Source: Microbacterium karelineae
GTDB taxonomy: Bacteria; Actinomycetota; Actinomycetes; Actinomycetales; Microbacteriaceae
Reading direction: 5' to 3'
NCBI RefSeq assembly: GCF_009745985.1
Contig: NZ_WFIX01000191.1
Span: forward strand, 1-64,000
Length of the DNA stretch: 64,000 nucleotides
Part shown: positions 17,470 through 26,155 of the stretch, piece by piece
How positions within the stretch are numbered: the stretch's first letter is position 1
Layout: each line of letters starts with the position of its first letter
The notes under the pieces: model-generated
Seen by the model: only the letters and a program-made list of their open reading frames with translations
Told to the model about the DNA's origin: nothing
The model's database searches: none
Program-made: the position numbers and the translations under genes

Positions 17470-17958
17470 CTCCACGGGCGCCTCGGCGGTCTCGAGACTC
17501 TTCCGCATCTTAACGCTCGTGATCTCGTAGCCGAGCGACTCGTACAGTTGACGCGCCGGTCGATTGAAGCCGAAGACGCTGAGCCCCAGTGTCACCGCTC
17601 CTCGTGATCGGGCATATTCTTCGGCGAGCTGCATGGCCTCTCTGCCGAGCCCTCGTCCGCGATATTCAGCGTCGACGACGACGTCCCACACCCACCAGGA
17701 CGTCGGGTCCTGGGACTGATCACGACCGAGCCAGAGATAGCCGACTGAACGTCCCGTATCATCGATCAGATCGAATACGGCGTTGTCCTCGAGGGGATGC
17801 CCGGCGGGGAAGGACTCCCGGATCGAGCTCTCAGCGTGCCGACGAGCCTCGTCGGCCGATCCCCCCAGGGCCACGAGGTCCGCCGCATACTCGGCACAGC
17901 ACCGCTGCATCCACTGCGGGAAGTCATCGGAGCGGACCGGAACCAGACGCAGAGGCAT
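17461..17958 (-). CDS. GNAT-family N-acetyltransferase
   Basis: A 165-aa protein with an ATG start at 17958. The acetyl-CoA-binding motif A is seen as VVVDAEYRGRGLGREAMQ (about residues 93-110), with the RGRGLG pyrophosphate-binding loop, followed by the LYESLGYE motif B near 140. The acceptor is unknown; small-molecule, antibiotic or protein N-terminal acetylation are possible. Its last residues (about VERS) and TGA stop lie in the duplicated oxidoreductase tail, so the original C-terminus was probably replaced on insertion. The 0.6-kb insert carrying it has no GGATCC, unlike host genes. Confidence 0.8.
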   Translation of the reverse strand: MPLRLVPVRSDDFPQWMQRCCAEYAADLVALGGSADEARRHAESSIRESFPAGHPLEDNAVFDLIDDTGRSVGYLWLGRDQSQDPTSWWVWDVVVDAEYRGRGLGREAMQLAEEYARSRGAVTLGLSVFGFNRPARQLYESLGYEITSVKMRKSLETAEAPVERS

Positions 17959-18056
17959 CGAGCCAGCTTATGCCCCAGGCCATGGGCCAGCAGCCGGTGA
18001 CGTCGCGCGTCCCGTTCGGTGACTCGGTGGGGTGGGTCACCTCGACGGGGCTCACC

Positions 18057-18101
18057 GTGCTCAGCGCCAGCCGAGCGCCGGGGCGACCTCGGTCAGGATC
18101 G
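18057..18101. repeat. direct repeat, copy 1 (within the oxidoreductase gene)
   Basis: 45 bp covering the stop and last 13 codons of the LLM oxidoreductase gene. It is repeated at 17425-17469 across the 0.6-kb acetyltransferase insert. Confidence 0.9.
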
Positions 18102-19086
18102 ACTCGATGAGGTGCGCGTTGTAGTCGACGCCCAGCTGGTTAGGCACCGTGACGAGCAGGGTGTCGGCCTCCGCGATCGCCGTGTCGTATCGCAGCTGCT
18201 CGATGAGCGCCTCGGGCTCGTCGGTGTACGAGCGCCCGAAGATCGCGCGCCCCGTTCCCTCGATCTGGCCGATCTGGTCCTCGGAGTCGCCCCCTCCGAG
18301 GAAGTACCGCCGGTCGGTGTCGCTCGTGATCGCGATGATCGAGCGCGAGACCGACACACGCGGCTCGAAGCCGTGCTCGTGCCGCGCCCACTCCTCGCGG
18401 AACGCGCGGATCTGCGTCGCCTGCTGCACGTGGAACGGCTCGCCCGACTCGTCGTTCTTGAGCGTCGAGCTCATGAGGTTCATGCCCAGCTCCGCCGCCC
18501 AGCGCGCGGTGGCGTCGGATCCGGCGCCCCACCAGATCCGCTGGCGCAGCCCCTCGCTGTGCGGCTCGAGGCGCAGCAGGCCGGGCGGGTTCGGGAACAT
18601 CGGGCGCGGATCGGGCTCGGCGAACCCATGGCCGTCGAGCAGCTGCAGCAGCAGCTCGGTCTTCTGGCGCGCGGCCGCCTGTCCCGTCGGGTCGTCGTCC
18701 GCCGATGCATAGCCGAAGTGCCTCCAGCCGTCGATCACCTGCTCGGGTGACCCCCGCGAGATGCCGAGCTGCAGCCGCCCGTCGGAGATGAGGTCGGCGG
18801 CGCCCGCGTCCTCGACCATGTACATCGGGTTCTCGTAGCGCATGTCGATCACGCCCGTGCCCAGCTCGATCCGGCTGGTCTTCGCACCGGCCGCGGCCAG
18901 CAGCGGGAACGGCGAGGCCAGCTGGCGCGCGAAGTGGTGCACGCGGAAGTACGCGCCGTCGGCGCCGAGGTCCTCGGCGGCCTGCGCGAGATCGATCGAC
19001 TGGTGCAGGACGTCACTCGCCGAGCGCGTCTGCGACTGCGGGTGGGGCGTGAAGTGCCCGAATGAGAGGAACCCGATCTTCTTCAT
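18061..19086 (-). CDS. LLM-class flavin-dependent oxidoreductase
   Basis: A 341-aa bacterial-luciferase-like TIM-barrel protein that uses FMNH2 or F420. It starts MKKIGFLSFGHF; an upstream ATG six codons earlier (19104) is an alternative. Typical blocks are GADGAYFRVHHFARQLASPFPLLAAAGAKT, the ELGTGVIDMRYENP strand and LQLGISRGSPEQ. The substrate is unknown; this group is often annotated as alkanal monooxygenase-like. The gene is intact, but its 3' end is duplicated beside it and once more, diverged, at 15445. It was originally convergent with dgt. Confidence 0.87.
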   Translation of the reverse strand: MKKIGFLSFGHFTPHPQSQTRSASDVLHQSIDLAQAAEDLGADGAYFRVHHFARQLASPFPLLAAAGAKTSRIELGTGVIDMRYENPMYMVEDAGAADLISDGRLQLGISRGSPEQVIDGWRHFGYASADDDPTGQAAARQKTELLLQLLDGHGFAEPDPRPMFPNPPGLLRLEPHSEGLRQRIWWGAGSDATARWAAELGMNLMSSTLKNDESGEPFHVQQATQIRAFREEWARHEHGFEPRVSVSRSIIAITSDTDRRYFLGGGDSEDQIGQIEGTGRAIFGRSYTDEPEALIEQLRYDTAIAEADTLLVTVPNQLGVDYNAHLIESILTEVAPALGWR

Positions 19087-19130
19087 GGTTCTATTCTGAC
19101 GCATAAATCAACACAGGGCTCCGCGGGCAA

Positions 19131-19889
19131 CTACTCGTCCGAGACGACGCGGATCCAGTCGGCGTGCTTCGGCGCGCGGCCGTCGCCGGAGGATCGCCCC
19201 GTGAGGCGGCGCCGCACCCACGGCGCGACGTGCGCGCGGTAGTAGGTGCGCGTATCGAGGTGCGGCGCCGGATCGCCCGGGTGCTCCCACCAGTCGGGGT
19301 GAGCCTCGAGGCCCAGCGCCTCGAGCACCCGCGCCGCGACGCGGTGGTGCCCGCGCGCGTTCATGTGCAGGCGATCCGGTGACCAGAACGACGGATCCCG
19401 CAGGCGCGCGTCGGTCCAGTTGACCGCCCAGACGATGCTCTCGTCACGCCGCAGGCGCGTCGTGACCGCCGCCGTGAGGGCGTCACCGCGCCGGCGGATC
19501 AGCGACGACATCGGCAGACCGCCCGACGGATCCGCCCCCGCGAGCAGGACAGGGATGACGCCCTCCTCGGCGCAGCGACGCGTGACCATCACGTACGCGT
19601 CGACGATCGAAGCGATCTTCGTGCCAGGGCGCAGCATGTCGTTGCCGCCGCCGTTGAACGACAGGTGCGTCGGACGCAACGCGAGCGCGGCCTCGAGCTG
19701 CTCGTCGACGACGGGCCACGCCAGCCGCCCGCGGATCGCGAGGTTCGCGTATTCGATCGGCTCACCGGCCTGGCGCGCCCATCCCTCCGCGGTCAGATCC
19801 GCCCAGCCGCGGGGCGTCCCGTCCGGCCGCTCGTCTCCGACGCCCTCCGTGAAGGAATCCCCGATGGCCACATACCGCACGCTCGTCAC
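19131..19889 (-). CDS. SGNH/GDSL-family hydrolase
   Basis: A 252-aa protein with a GTG start. The GDSFTEGVGD block at about residues 9-18 holds the nucleophile serine. The oxyanion asparagine is in FNGGGNDM near residue 80, and the catalytic Asp/His pair in SPDRLHMNARGHH near 170. It lacks a signal peptide, so it should act in the cytoplasm as an esterase or lipase. Substrate unknown. It may be co-transcribed with the MFS gene, which ends 9 bp upstream of its start. Confidence 0.87.
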   Translation of the reverse strand: MTSVRYVAIGDSFTEGVGDERPDGTPRGWADLTAEGWARQAGEPIEYANLAIRGRLAWPVVDEQLEAALALRPTHLSFNGGGNDMLRPGTKIASIVDAYVMVTRRCAEEGVIPVLLAGADPSGGLPMSSLIRRRGDALTAAVTTRLRRDESIVWAVNWTDARLRDPSFWSPDRLHMNARGHHRVAARVLEALGLEAHPDWWEHPGDPAPHLDTRTYYRAHVAPWVRRRLTGRSSGDGRAPKHADWIRVVSDE

Positions 19890-19898
19890 AGCGCGAGT

Positions 19899-21224
19899 CT
19901 ACGACGCGTCGAGCACCCGGCCCTTCAGGTCGCGCAGGCCCCACGCGCCGACAGCGGCGATCGCGAAGAACACCGCGAACACCGTGAAGACGAGGCCCGC
20001 CCCGCCGAGGTTCAGCGCCCACGGCGTGAACAGGGGCGCGATGATCGACGCGATGCGGCCGAAAGCCGCCGCCCAGCCGGCACCCGTCGCGCGCACGGGT
20101 GTCGGATAGATCTCGGGCGTCACGGCGTAGAGCGCGCCCCATGCGCCGAGGTTGAAGAACGACAGCAGGCAGCCGAAGAGGAGGATCTGCCAGACCTCGC
20201 TCGCGGAGCCGAAGAGCATCGCGGCGACCGCGGATCCGACGAGGAACGTCGACAGCGTCGCTCGCCTCCCCCACACCTCGATCAGCCACGCCGCGACCGC
20301 GTAGCCCGGAAGCTGCGCGAGAGTGATGATGAGCGTGTACTCGAAGGATCGCAGCAGGTCGAAGCCCTGTGCGACGAGGATCGACGGGATCCAGATGAAC
20401 GCGCCGTAGTACGAGAAGTTCACGAAGAACCAGACGATCCACAACGCGGCGGTGCGGGGCGCGAGACCGTCGCGGAACAGCGCGCGGACGCCGGCACGGG
20501 CCGGGCGTGCGGGCGCCGGCTCGGCCGTCGGTGCCGCGTCGGGCGTCGGTGCAGCCCGCGCGACGCCGCGCTCGAACCGCCGCACGACCGCATCGGCCTC
20601 GGCGACGCGCCCGCGCGACTCCAGCCAGCGCGCCGACTCCGGCAGGCCCCAGCGCACGATGATCGCGTACAGGGCGGGGATCGCGCCGATCGCGAACGCC
20701 CAGCGCCATCCGTTCTCGAGCGGCACGACGAAGTAGCCGATCACGGCGGACGCCGTCCAGCCGAGCGCCCAGAACGCCTCGAGGATCACGACGAGCCGCC
20801 CGCGGATCCGTGCGGGCGCGAACTCGCTGACGTAGGTCGACGCGACCGGCAGCTCGGATCCGAGGCCCAGCCCGACGAGGAACCGCAGCACGAGGAGCGC
20901 ACCCACGCCGCCGACGAGGGCGCTCGCGCCGGTCGCGACGCCGTAGACGAGCAGCGTGAGGGCGAACACCTGCCGCCGGCCGAGGCGATCGGCGAGGAGG
21001 CCGCCGACGCTCGCGCCGATCGCCATCCCGACGAAGCCGATCGAGGTGATCCAGCCCGCCGTGCCGCCGTCGAGGCCCCACTCTGCGGACAGCGCCGCGA
21101 TGATGAAGGCGATCAGCCCGACGTCCATCGCGTCGAGGGCCCAGCCGAGGCCGGATCCCGAGAGCACGCGCAGGTGCGCCCGTGTGAAGCGCAGTCCGTC
21201 GAGGCGCGCAGAAGGAGAGGTCAC
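19899..21224 (-). CDS. MFS transporter (metabolite/aromatic-acid or sugar type)
   Basis: A 441-aa, 12-helix major-facilitator protein with a GTG start. It has the MFS signature GGLLADRLGRRQVF in the loop between helices 2 and 3, and a PESARWLESRGR motif after helix 6, common in the sugar-porter and aromatic-acid:H+ symporter families. A Pro/Ala-rich central loop covers about residues 220-245. The substrate cannot be told from sequence. A mirrored GR-R-ATLSTF motif occurs in the second half (about residue 320). It forms a likely operon with the SGNH hydrolase. Confidence 0.87.
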   Translation of the reverse strand: MTSPSARLDGLRFTRAHLRVLSGSGLGWALDAMDVGLIAFIIAALSAEWGLDGGTAGWITSIGFVGMAIGASVGGLLADRLGRRQVFALTLLVYGVATGASALVGGVGALLVLRFLVGLGLGSELPVASTYVSEFAPARIRGRLVVILEAFWALGWTASAVIGYFVVPLENGWRWAFAIGAIPALYAIIVRWGLPESARWLESRGRVAEADAVVRRFERGVARAAPTPDAAPTAEPAPARPARAGVRALFRDGLAPRTAALWIVWFFVNFSYYGAFIWIPSILVAQGFDLLRSFEYTLIITLAQLPGYAVAAWLIEVWGRRATLSTFLVGSAVAAMLFGSASEVWQILLFGCLLSFFNLGAWGALYAVTPEIYPTPVRATGAGWAAAFGRIASIIAPLFTPWALNLGGAGLVFTVFAVFFAIAAVGAWGLRDLKGRVLDAS

Positions 21225-21271
21225 ACCGACAGGTTAATGTCGATTCGACCCTTTCGGCGAATCCGCGCGCG

Positions 21272-22945
21272 TCAGCCGAGCAGCGCGCTGCGCAGCGTGT
21301 CGAGCCCGACCCCGCCGAGATCGAGCGCGCGACGATGGAACGCCTTCATCGAGAACGCATCGCCCTCGCGCTCCGCGACCGCGTCGCGCAGATCCTCCCA
21401 GATTCGCTGACCGACCTTGTACGACGGCGCCTGTCCGGGCCAGCCGAGGTAGCGGTTCACCTCGAAGCGCACGAACGCATCGTCCATGTTGACGTTGCGA
21501 CGCATGAACTCGAGCGCGTAGTCGGCGTCCCACTTCTGGTAGCTGTCCGGGCGTCGCTTGCCGAGGTGCACGCCGATGTCGAGGACGACGCGCGCGGCGC
21601 GCATGCGCTGCCCGTCGAGCATGCCGAGGCGGGCGGCCGGGTCGTCGAGGTAGCCCAGCTCCTCCATGAGCCGTTCGGCATACAGCGCCCAGCCCTCGGC
21701 GTGACCCGAGGAGCCCGCGAGCAGGCGCCGCCAGCTGTTGAGGTGCGCGCGGTTGTAGACGGCCTGGCCGATCTGCAGGTGATGGCCCGGCACACCCTCG
21801 TGATAGACCGTCGTCAGCTCGCGCCACGTGTCGAAGGCGCGGACACCGGCGGGAACCGACCACCACATGCGGCCGGGGCGCGAGAAGTCGTCGCTCGGCG
21901 CCGTGTAGTAGATCTCGCCCGAGCTCGTCGGTGCGATCATGCACTCGACGCGCCGCACCGGCTCTGGGATGTCGAAGTGCGTCTCGCCGAGCTCGGCGAT
22001 CGCCGCGTCGGCCGTGGACTGCATCCATTCGCGCAGCGCGTCCGAGCCGACGAGTTTGCGCTCCATGTCGTGTTCGAGGAACGCCACCGCCTCGTCGACG
22101 CTGGCCCCCGGAACGATCTCCCGCGCGAGCGCCTCCTGCTCGGCGCGCACCTTCGCCAGCTCCTCGAGGCCCCACTGATAGGTCTCGTCGAGGTCGACCT
22201 CGGCGCCGAGGAACCGCTTCGAGTGCAGCGCATAGAGCTCTCGCCCCACGGCGTCGTCCTCCGTGGCCCGCGGCGCGAGCACACCGTCGAGGAAGCGCGC
22301 GAAGCGCCCGTACGCGCTGCGTGCGGCATCCGCGCCGTCGACGAGGTCGCGGCGCAGCGAGGCCGGCAGCTCGGCGCCGCCCGCCGAGGCGCCCGCGACG
22401 AGCTGATCGAAGAATCCATCAGGGAACGCGTAGCTGCGCGCCTGCTCGGCGACCTCGTGCACCTGCCGCATCGCGGGCACGACCTCCGCGTGGATCCCCT
22501 CGCGGAGCGTCGCCATGTAGCCGTCGATCGCGTCGGGCACGCCCGCGAGCCGCGTGGCCACCATCGCCCAGTCGTCGACGGTCTCGGTCGGCATGAGGTC
22601 ATATGCCTGTCGGATGTCCTGCGACGGGCTCTCGAGCACGTTGATGTCGCGAAGGTGCCACTGCGCGTCGTGCAGCTCGAGGTCGAGCCGCAGCTCGCGG
22701 GCCAGATCCGCCTTCGTCACGCGGTCGACGTCGTCGACGGGATCCGCGGACTCGAGGCGGCCGAGCGTCGCACGCGCGGCATCCGCGAACGCCGCGTGTC
22801 CGTCCGGCCCATAGTCGCCGTAGCTGTCGTTCACCTCGGTTCGACCGATGTAGGTGCCCACCGTGGGAACGAGGCCGACGAGGGTGTCGACCCACTCCTC
22901 CGCGATGGTGTCGATCAGGGACTGGGTGCGTGTGTTCTGATCCAT
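21272..22945 (-). CDS. DUF885 family protein (metallo-carboxypeptidase-like)
   Basis: A 557-aa cytoplasmic protein. ATG 22945 (MDQNTRTQSL) was chosen because it gives the usual family length; upstream sequence lacks coding character. The DUF885 signature HEGVPGHHLQ lies at about residues 374-383 and a second acidic motif, GHAEGWALYAERL, near 407. Together they resemble the zinc site of M32-type carboxypeptidases, and some family members act as peptidases. It stands between the MFS gene and polA, all on the same strand, with a 47-bp gap to polA. Confidence 0.87.
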   Translation of the reverse strand: MDQNTRTQSLIDTIAEEWVDTLVGLVPTVGTYIGRTEVNDSYGDYGPDGHAAFADAARATLGRLESADPVDDVDRVTKADLARELRLDLELHDAQWHLRDINVLESPSQDIRQAYDLMPTETVDDWAMVATRLAGVPDAIDGYMATLREGIHAEVVPAMRQVHEVAEQARSYAFPDGFFDQLVAGASAGGAELPASLRRDLVDGADAARSAYGRFARFLDGVLAPRATEDDAVGRELYALHSKRFLGAEVDLDETYQWGLEELAKVRAEQEALAREIVPGASVDEAVAFLEHDMERKLVGSDALREWMQSTADAAIAELGETHFDIPEPVRRVECMIAPTSSGEIYYTAPSDDFSRPGRMWWSVPAGVRAFDTWRELTTVYHEGVPGHHLQIGQAVYNRAHLNSWRRLLAGSSGHAEGWALYAERLMEELGYLDDPAARLGMLDGQRMRAARVVLDIGVHLGKRRPDSYQKWDADYALEFMRRNVNMDDAFVRFEVNRYLGWPGQAPSYKVGQRIWEDLRDAVAEREGDAFSMKAFHRRALDLGGVGLDTLRSALLG

Positions 22946-22992
22946 GAGTGGTTCCAGGGTATCGGCCCCGGCACTCGCGGCCGATTCGGGGC

Positions 22993-25617
22993 TCAGTGGG
23001 CGGCCTCGTTCCAATCGTCTCCGTGTCCCACCTGCACCGAGAGCGGCACGCGCAGCTCGGCCGCCTGCGCCATCTGGCGGCGCACGATCTCCTCGACCTG
23101 ATCCCACTCGCCTGGGGCCACCTCGACGACGACCTCGTCGTGGATCTGCAGCAGCAGGCGCGACGTGAGCGGGCGCAGATCGGCGTGGATCCGGAACAGG
23201 GCGATCTTCATGATGTCGGCGGCGCTGCCCTGGATCGGCGCGTTGAGCGCGGCCCGTTCGGCGTTCTCGCGGAGCACCCGGTTGGGGCTCGTGAGATCGG
23301 GGAACGGGCGACGGCGGCCGAAGATCGTCTCGGTGTAGCCGTCTTCACGGGCCTTGTCGACCGACGCCCGAAGATAGTCGCGCACGGCGCCGAAGCGCTC
23401 GAAGTAGCCGAGCATGAGCTGCTTGGCCTCCTTCTGCTCGATGCCCAGCTGCTTCGCGAGCCCGAAAGCGCTCAGGCCGTACACGAGTCCATAGGACATC
23501 GCCTTGACCTTGCTGCGCATCTCGCCCGAGACGTCCTCCGGCGCGACGCCGAAGACCTGCGCGCCCACGAAGCGGTGGAGGTCCTCGCCGTCGTTGAACG
23601 CGGCGACCAGCCCCGGATCCTCCGACAGATGCGCCATGATGCGCATCTCGATCTGCGAGTAGTCGGCCGTGAGGAGGGTCTGCCACCCCTCGCCGACCTC
23701 GAAGGCCGCGCGGATGCGCCGCGACTCCTCCGTGCGCACCGGGATGTTCTGGAGGTTCGGGTCGGTGCTCGACAGGCGGCCAGTCTGGCTTCCTGTCTGC
23801 ACGTACGTCGTGTGGACGCGCCCATCGGCGGCGATCGCCTGGTCGAGGCCGTCGATGATCTGCTTGAGCTTCGTCGCCTCGCGGTGCGCGAGCAGCTGCG
23901 CCAGGAACGGGTGCCCCGTCTTGACCTGCAGGTCGGCCAGGGCGCTCGCGTCGGTCGTGTATCCCGTCTTCGTCTTGCGGGTCTTCGGGAGCTCGAGCTC
24001 CTCGAAGAGCACCTGCTGCAGCTGCTTCGGCGATCCGAGGTTCACCTCGCGGCCCAGCTCGGCGTAGGCCTCGGCCGCGATCGCCGCGGCGCGCTCCCCC
24101 AGCTCCGTCGAGAATCCCGAGAGCTTCTCGTGGGAGACCGACACGCCCGCGAGCTCCATGTCGGCGAGCGCGAGCAGCGTCGGCATCTCGATGTCGTCGA
24201 GCACCGCGCGTTCGCGGTCGGGGAGCGAGGCTGTGACCGCCTCGACCGCGCGCAGCGCGTACCAGGCGAGCTGGCCGGGCGTCGCCCCCTCGGTCTCCGG
24301 GACCAGCTGATCCGGATCAGCCTCGGGCAGGCGCTCGCCGAGATAGCGGTCGACGAGGTGCGCCAGGGTCTTGTCGGGGAACGACGGGCGGGCGATCCAT
24401 CCGGCGATCAGCGCGTCGCCTCGCAGCCCGCGCACCTCGACGCCCGCGCGGCCGAGGGCCTTCACCTGCGTCTTCGCGTCGCACATCATCTTGGGTGACT
24501 CGGACGCGAACCACGGCGCGATCGCGTCGCGCACGGCGTCCGACCATTCGACCTCGACGGCCGCGTCGGCCGTGGCGAGGCCGACGCGCGCGGGCAGGCC
24601 GCCGTCGAGGGCGACAGTGACGCCGACCGGCCGGGCGGGGTCGGTGAACCAGCCCGCCAGCGCAGCGGCGTCGAGCTGCACGACGGACGGCGCGACCGCC
24701 TGCGGCTCGGGCTCGACCTCCTCGGCGCCGCCCATCGCGTCGAGGACCCGCTTCAGCAGCGAGCGGAACTCGAGCTGGGAGAAGATGTCGCGCACGGCCG
24801 CGTCGTCGGCGGCGCCCACCTCGAGGTCGTCAAGAGCGACGGGCACGTCGATGTCGTCGAGGAGGCGGTTGAGGCGGCGATTGCGGCGCACGTCGTCCAG
24901 GTGATCGCGCAGGTTCTGGCCCACGACGCCCGTGATGCCGTCCGCCCCTTCGAGGATGGCGTCAAGCGAGCCGAACTGCGTGAGCCACTTGACGGCCGTC
25001 TTCTCGCCGACCTTGGGCACGCCCGGCAGATTGTCGGCCTTCTCGCCCACGAGCGCCGCGATGTCGGGGTACTGCTCGGGAGGCACGCCATAGCGCTCCT
25101 CGACGGCAGGCGGGTCGTATCGCTTGAGCTTCGACACGCCCTGCACCGACGGATACAGCAGCGTGACGCGCTCGTTCACGAGCTGGATGGCGTCGCGGTC
25201 GCCGGAGCAGACGAGCACGTCGTAGCCGCCCTCCGCGCCGCGTCGCGCCAGGGTCGCGAGGATGTCGTCCGCCTCGAAGCCGTCCTTCTCGAGCACGGTG
25301 ATGTTCATCGCCTCGAGGCACTGCTTGAGCAGGGGGATCTGGCCGCTGAACTCCTTCGGCGTCTCCTGCCGCCCCTCCTTGTAATCGGGGTACTCCTCCT
25401 TGCGGAAGGTCTTGTCGGAGACATCGAAGGCGACTGCGACGTGCGTCGGCTTCTCGTTCTTCAGCAGGTTGATGAACATCGACAGGAAGCCGTGGATGCC
25501 GTTGGTGTGCTGGCCCTCCTTGTTCTGGAAGGTGTCGACCGGCAGCGCGAAGAAGGCGCGGAAGGCGAGCGAATGGCCGTCGACGATGAGCAGAGTAGGC
25601 TTCGTGGGGTCCGTCAC
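22993..25617 (-). CDS. polA: DNA polymerase I
   Basis: An 874-aa polymerase for gap filling and Okazaki-fragment processing. The GTG start at 25617 (VTDPTKPTLLIVDGHS) has GGAGG immediately upstream. The 5'-3' exonuclease/FEN domain covers residues 1-300, with GFEADDILAT and VPKVGEKTAVKWL. The central 3'-5' exonuclease-like domain lacks the DxE motif (ALDGGLP), so proofreading is likely absent, as is usual in actinobacteria. The polymerase domain has motif A DYSQIEMR (about 651), motif B RSKVKAMSYGLVYG and motif C QIHDEVVVE (about 823-831). It is divergent from the thioesterase gene. Confidence 0.96.
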   Translation of the reverse strand: MTDPTKPTLLIVDGHSLAFRAFFALPVDTFQNKEGQHTNGIHGFLSMFINLLKNEKPTHVAVAFDVSDKTFRKEEYPDYKEGRQETPKEFSGQIPLLKQCLEAMNITVLEKDGFEADDILATLARRGAEGGYDVLVCSGDRDAIQLVNERVTLLYPSVQGVSKLKRYDPPAVEERYGVPPEQYPDIAALVGEKADNLPGVPKVGEKTAVKWLTQFGSLDAILEGADGITGVVGQNLRDHLDDVRRNRRLNRLLDDIDVPVALDDLEVGAADDAAVRDIFSQLEFRSLLKRVLDAMGGAEEVEPEPQAVAPSVVQLDAAALAGWFTDPARPVGVTVALDGGLPARVGLATADAAVEVEWSDAVRDAIAPWFASESPKMMCDAKTQVKALGRAGVEVRGLRGDALIAGWIARPSFPDKTLAHLVDRYLGERLPEADPDQLVPETEGATPGQLAWYALRAVEAVTASLPDRERAVLDDIEMPTLLALADMELAGVSVSHEKLSGFSTELGERAAAIAAEAYAELGREVNLGSPKQLQQVLFEELELPKTRKTKTGYTTDASALADLQVKTGHPFLAQLLAHREATKLKQIIDGLDQAIAADGRVHTTYVQTGSQTGRLSSTDPNLQNIPVRTEESRRIRAAFEVGEGWQTLLTADYSQIEMRIMAHLSEDPGLVAAFNDGEDLHRFVGAQVFGVAPEDVSGEMRSKVKAMSYGLVYGLSAFGLAKQLGIEQKEAKQLMLGYFERFGAVRDYLRASVDKAREDGYTETIFGRRRPFPDLTSPNRVLRENAERAALNAPIQGSAADIMKIALFRIHADLRPLTSRLLLQIHDEVVVEVAPGEWDQVEEIVRRQMAQAAELRVPLSVQVGHGDDWNEAAH

Positions 25618-25677
25618 CCCTCCAGGGTATGCGGGACCGCCGACATTCGAGAGACCGCCACCGCCAGGAGAGCTGCG

Positions 25678-26106
25678 ATGACCGCGAACACGCCCGCGCC
25701 GACGACCGGGATCGACTGGCTGCGGGCGCGCGGCATCGGCGCCCTCGCCGAACGGATGGGCGTGGAGTTCACCGAGCTGTCGGCCGAGCGCTCGGTCGCG
25801 ACGATGCCCGTCGAGGGGAACACGCAGCCGGTCGGTCTGCTGCACGGGGGCGCCTACGTCGTGCTGGGCGAGTCGCTCGGATCCATGTCGGCGAACTTCC
25901 ACGCCGGCGAGGGGCGCCTCGCGGTCGGCGTCGACATCAACGCGACCCACACGGCATCCGCGACCTCCGGAATCGTGACCGGCACGTGCACGGCCATCCA
26001 CCTGGGACGCACTCTCGCCGTGCACGAGATCGTCATCACGGATGAGCGCGGCCGTCGCTGCTCGACCGTGCGCATCACGAACCTCATCAAGGACCTCGCC
26101 GGCTGA
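25678..26106 (+). CDS. PaaI-family hotdog-fold thioesterase
   Basis: A 142-aa protein. ATG 25678 has AGGAG about 7 nt upstream. The hotdog fold is seen from PVGLLHGGAYVVLGESLGS, whose HGG element with the catalytic Glu is characteristic of the PaaI/EntH subfamily acting on acyl-CoA or aryl-CoA. The C-terminal half, GIVTGTCTAIHLGRTLAVHEIVITD, is the typical central strand region. Substrate unknown; hydroxyphenyl- or hydroxybenzoyl-CoA-type thioesters are typical of the family. It faces polA across 60 bp and ends at a strong bidirectional terminator. Confidence 0.87.
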   Translation: MTANTPAPTTGIDWLRARGIGALAERMGVEFTELSAERSVATMPVEGNTQPVGLLHGGAYVVLGESLGSMSANFHAGEGRLAVGVDINATHTASATSGIVTGTCTAIHLGRTLAVHEIVITDERGRRCSTVRITNLIKDLAG

Positions 26107-26110
26107 ACGG

Positions 26111-26148
26111 CGACGGCGGCGACCCCTCGAGAGGGGTCGCCGCCGTCG
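26111..26148. terminator. bidirectional hairpin terminator
   Basis: An 18-bp perfect stem (26111-26128 with 26131-26148) with a 2-nt centre fills the gap between the convergent thioesterase and ANTAR-regulator genes. Confidence 0.8.
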
Positions 26149-26155
26149 GGGCCGC

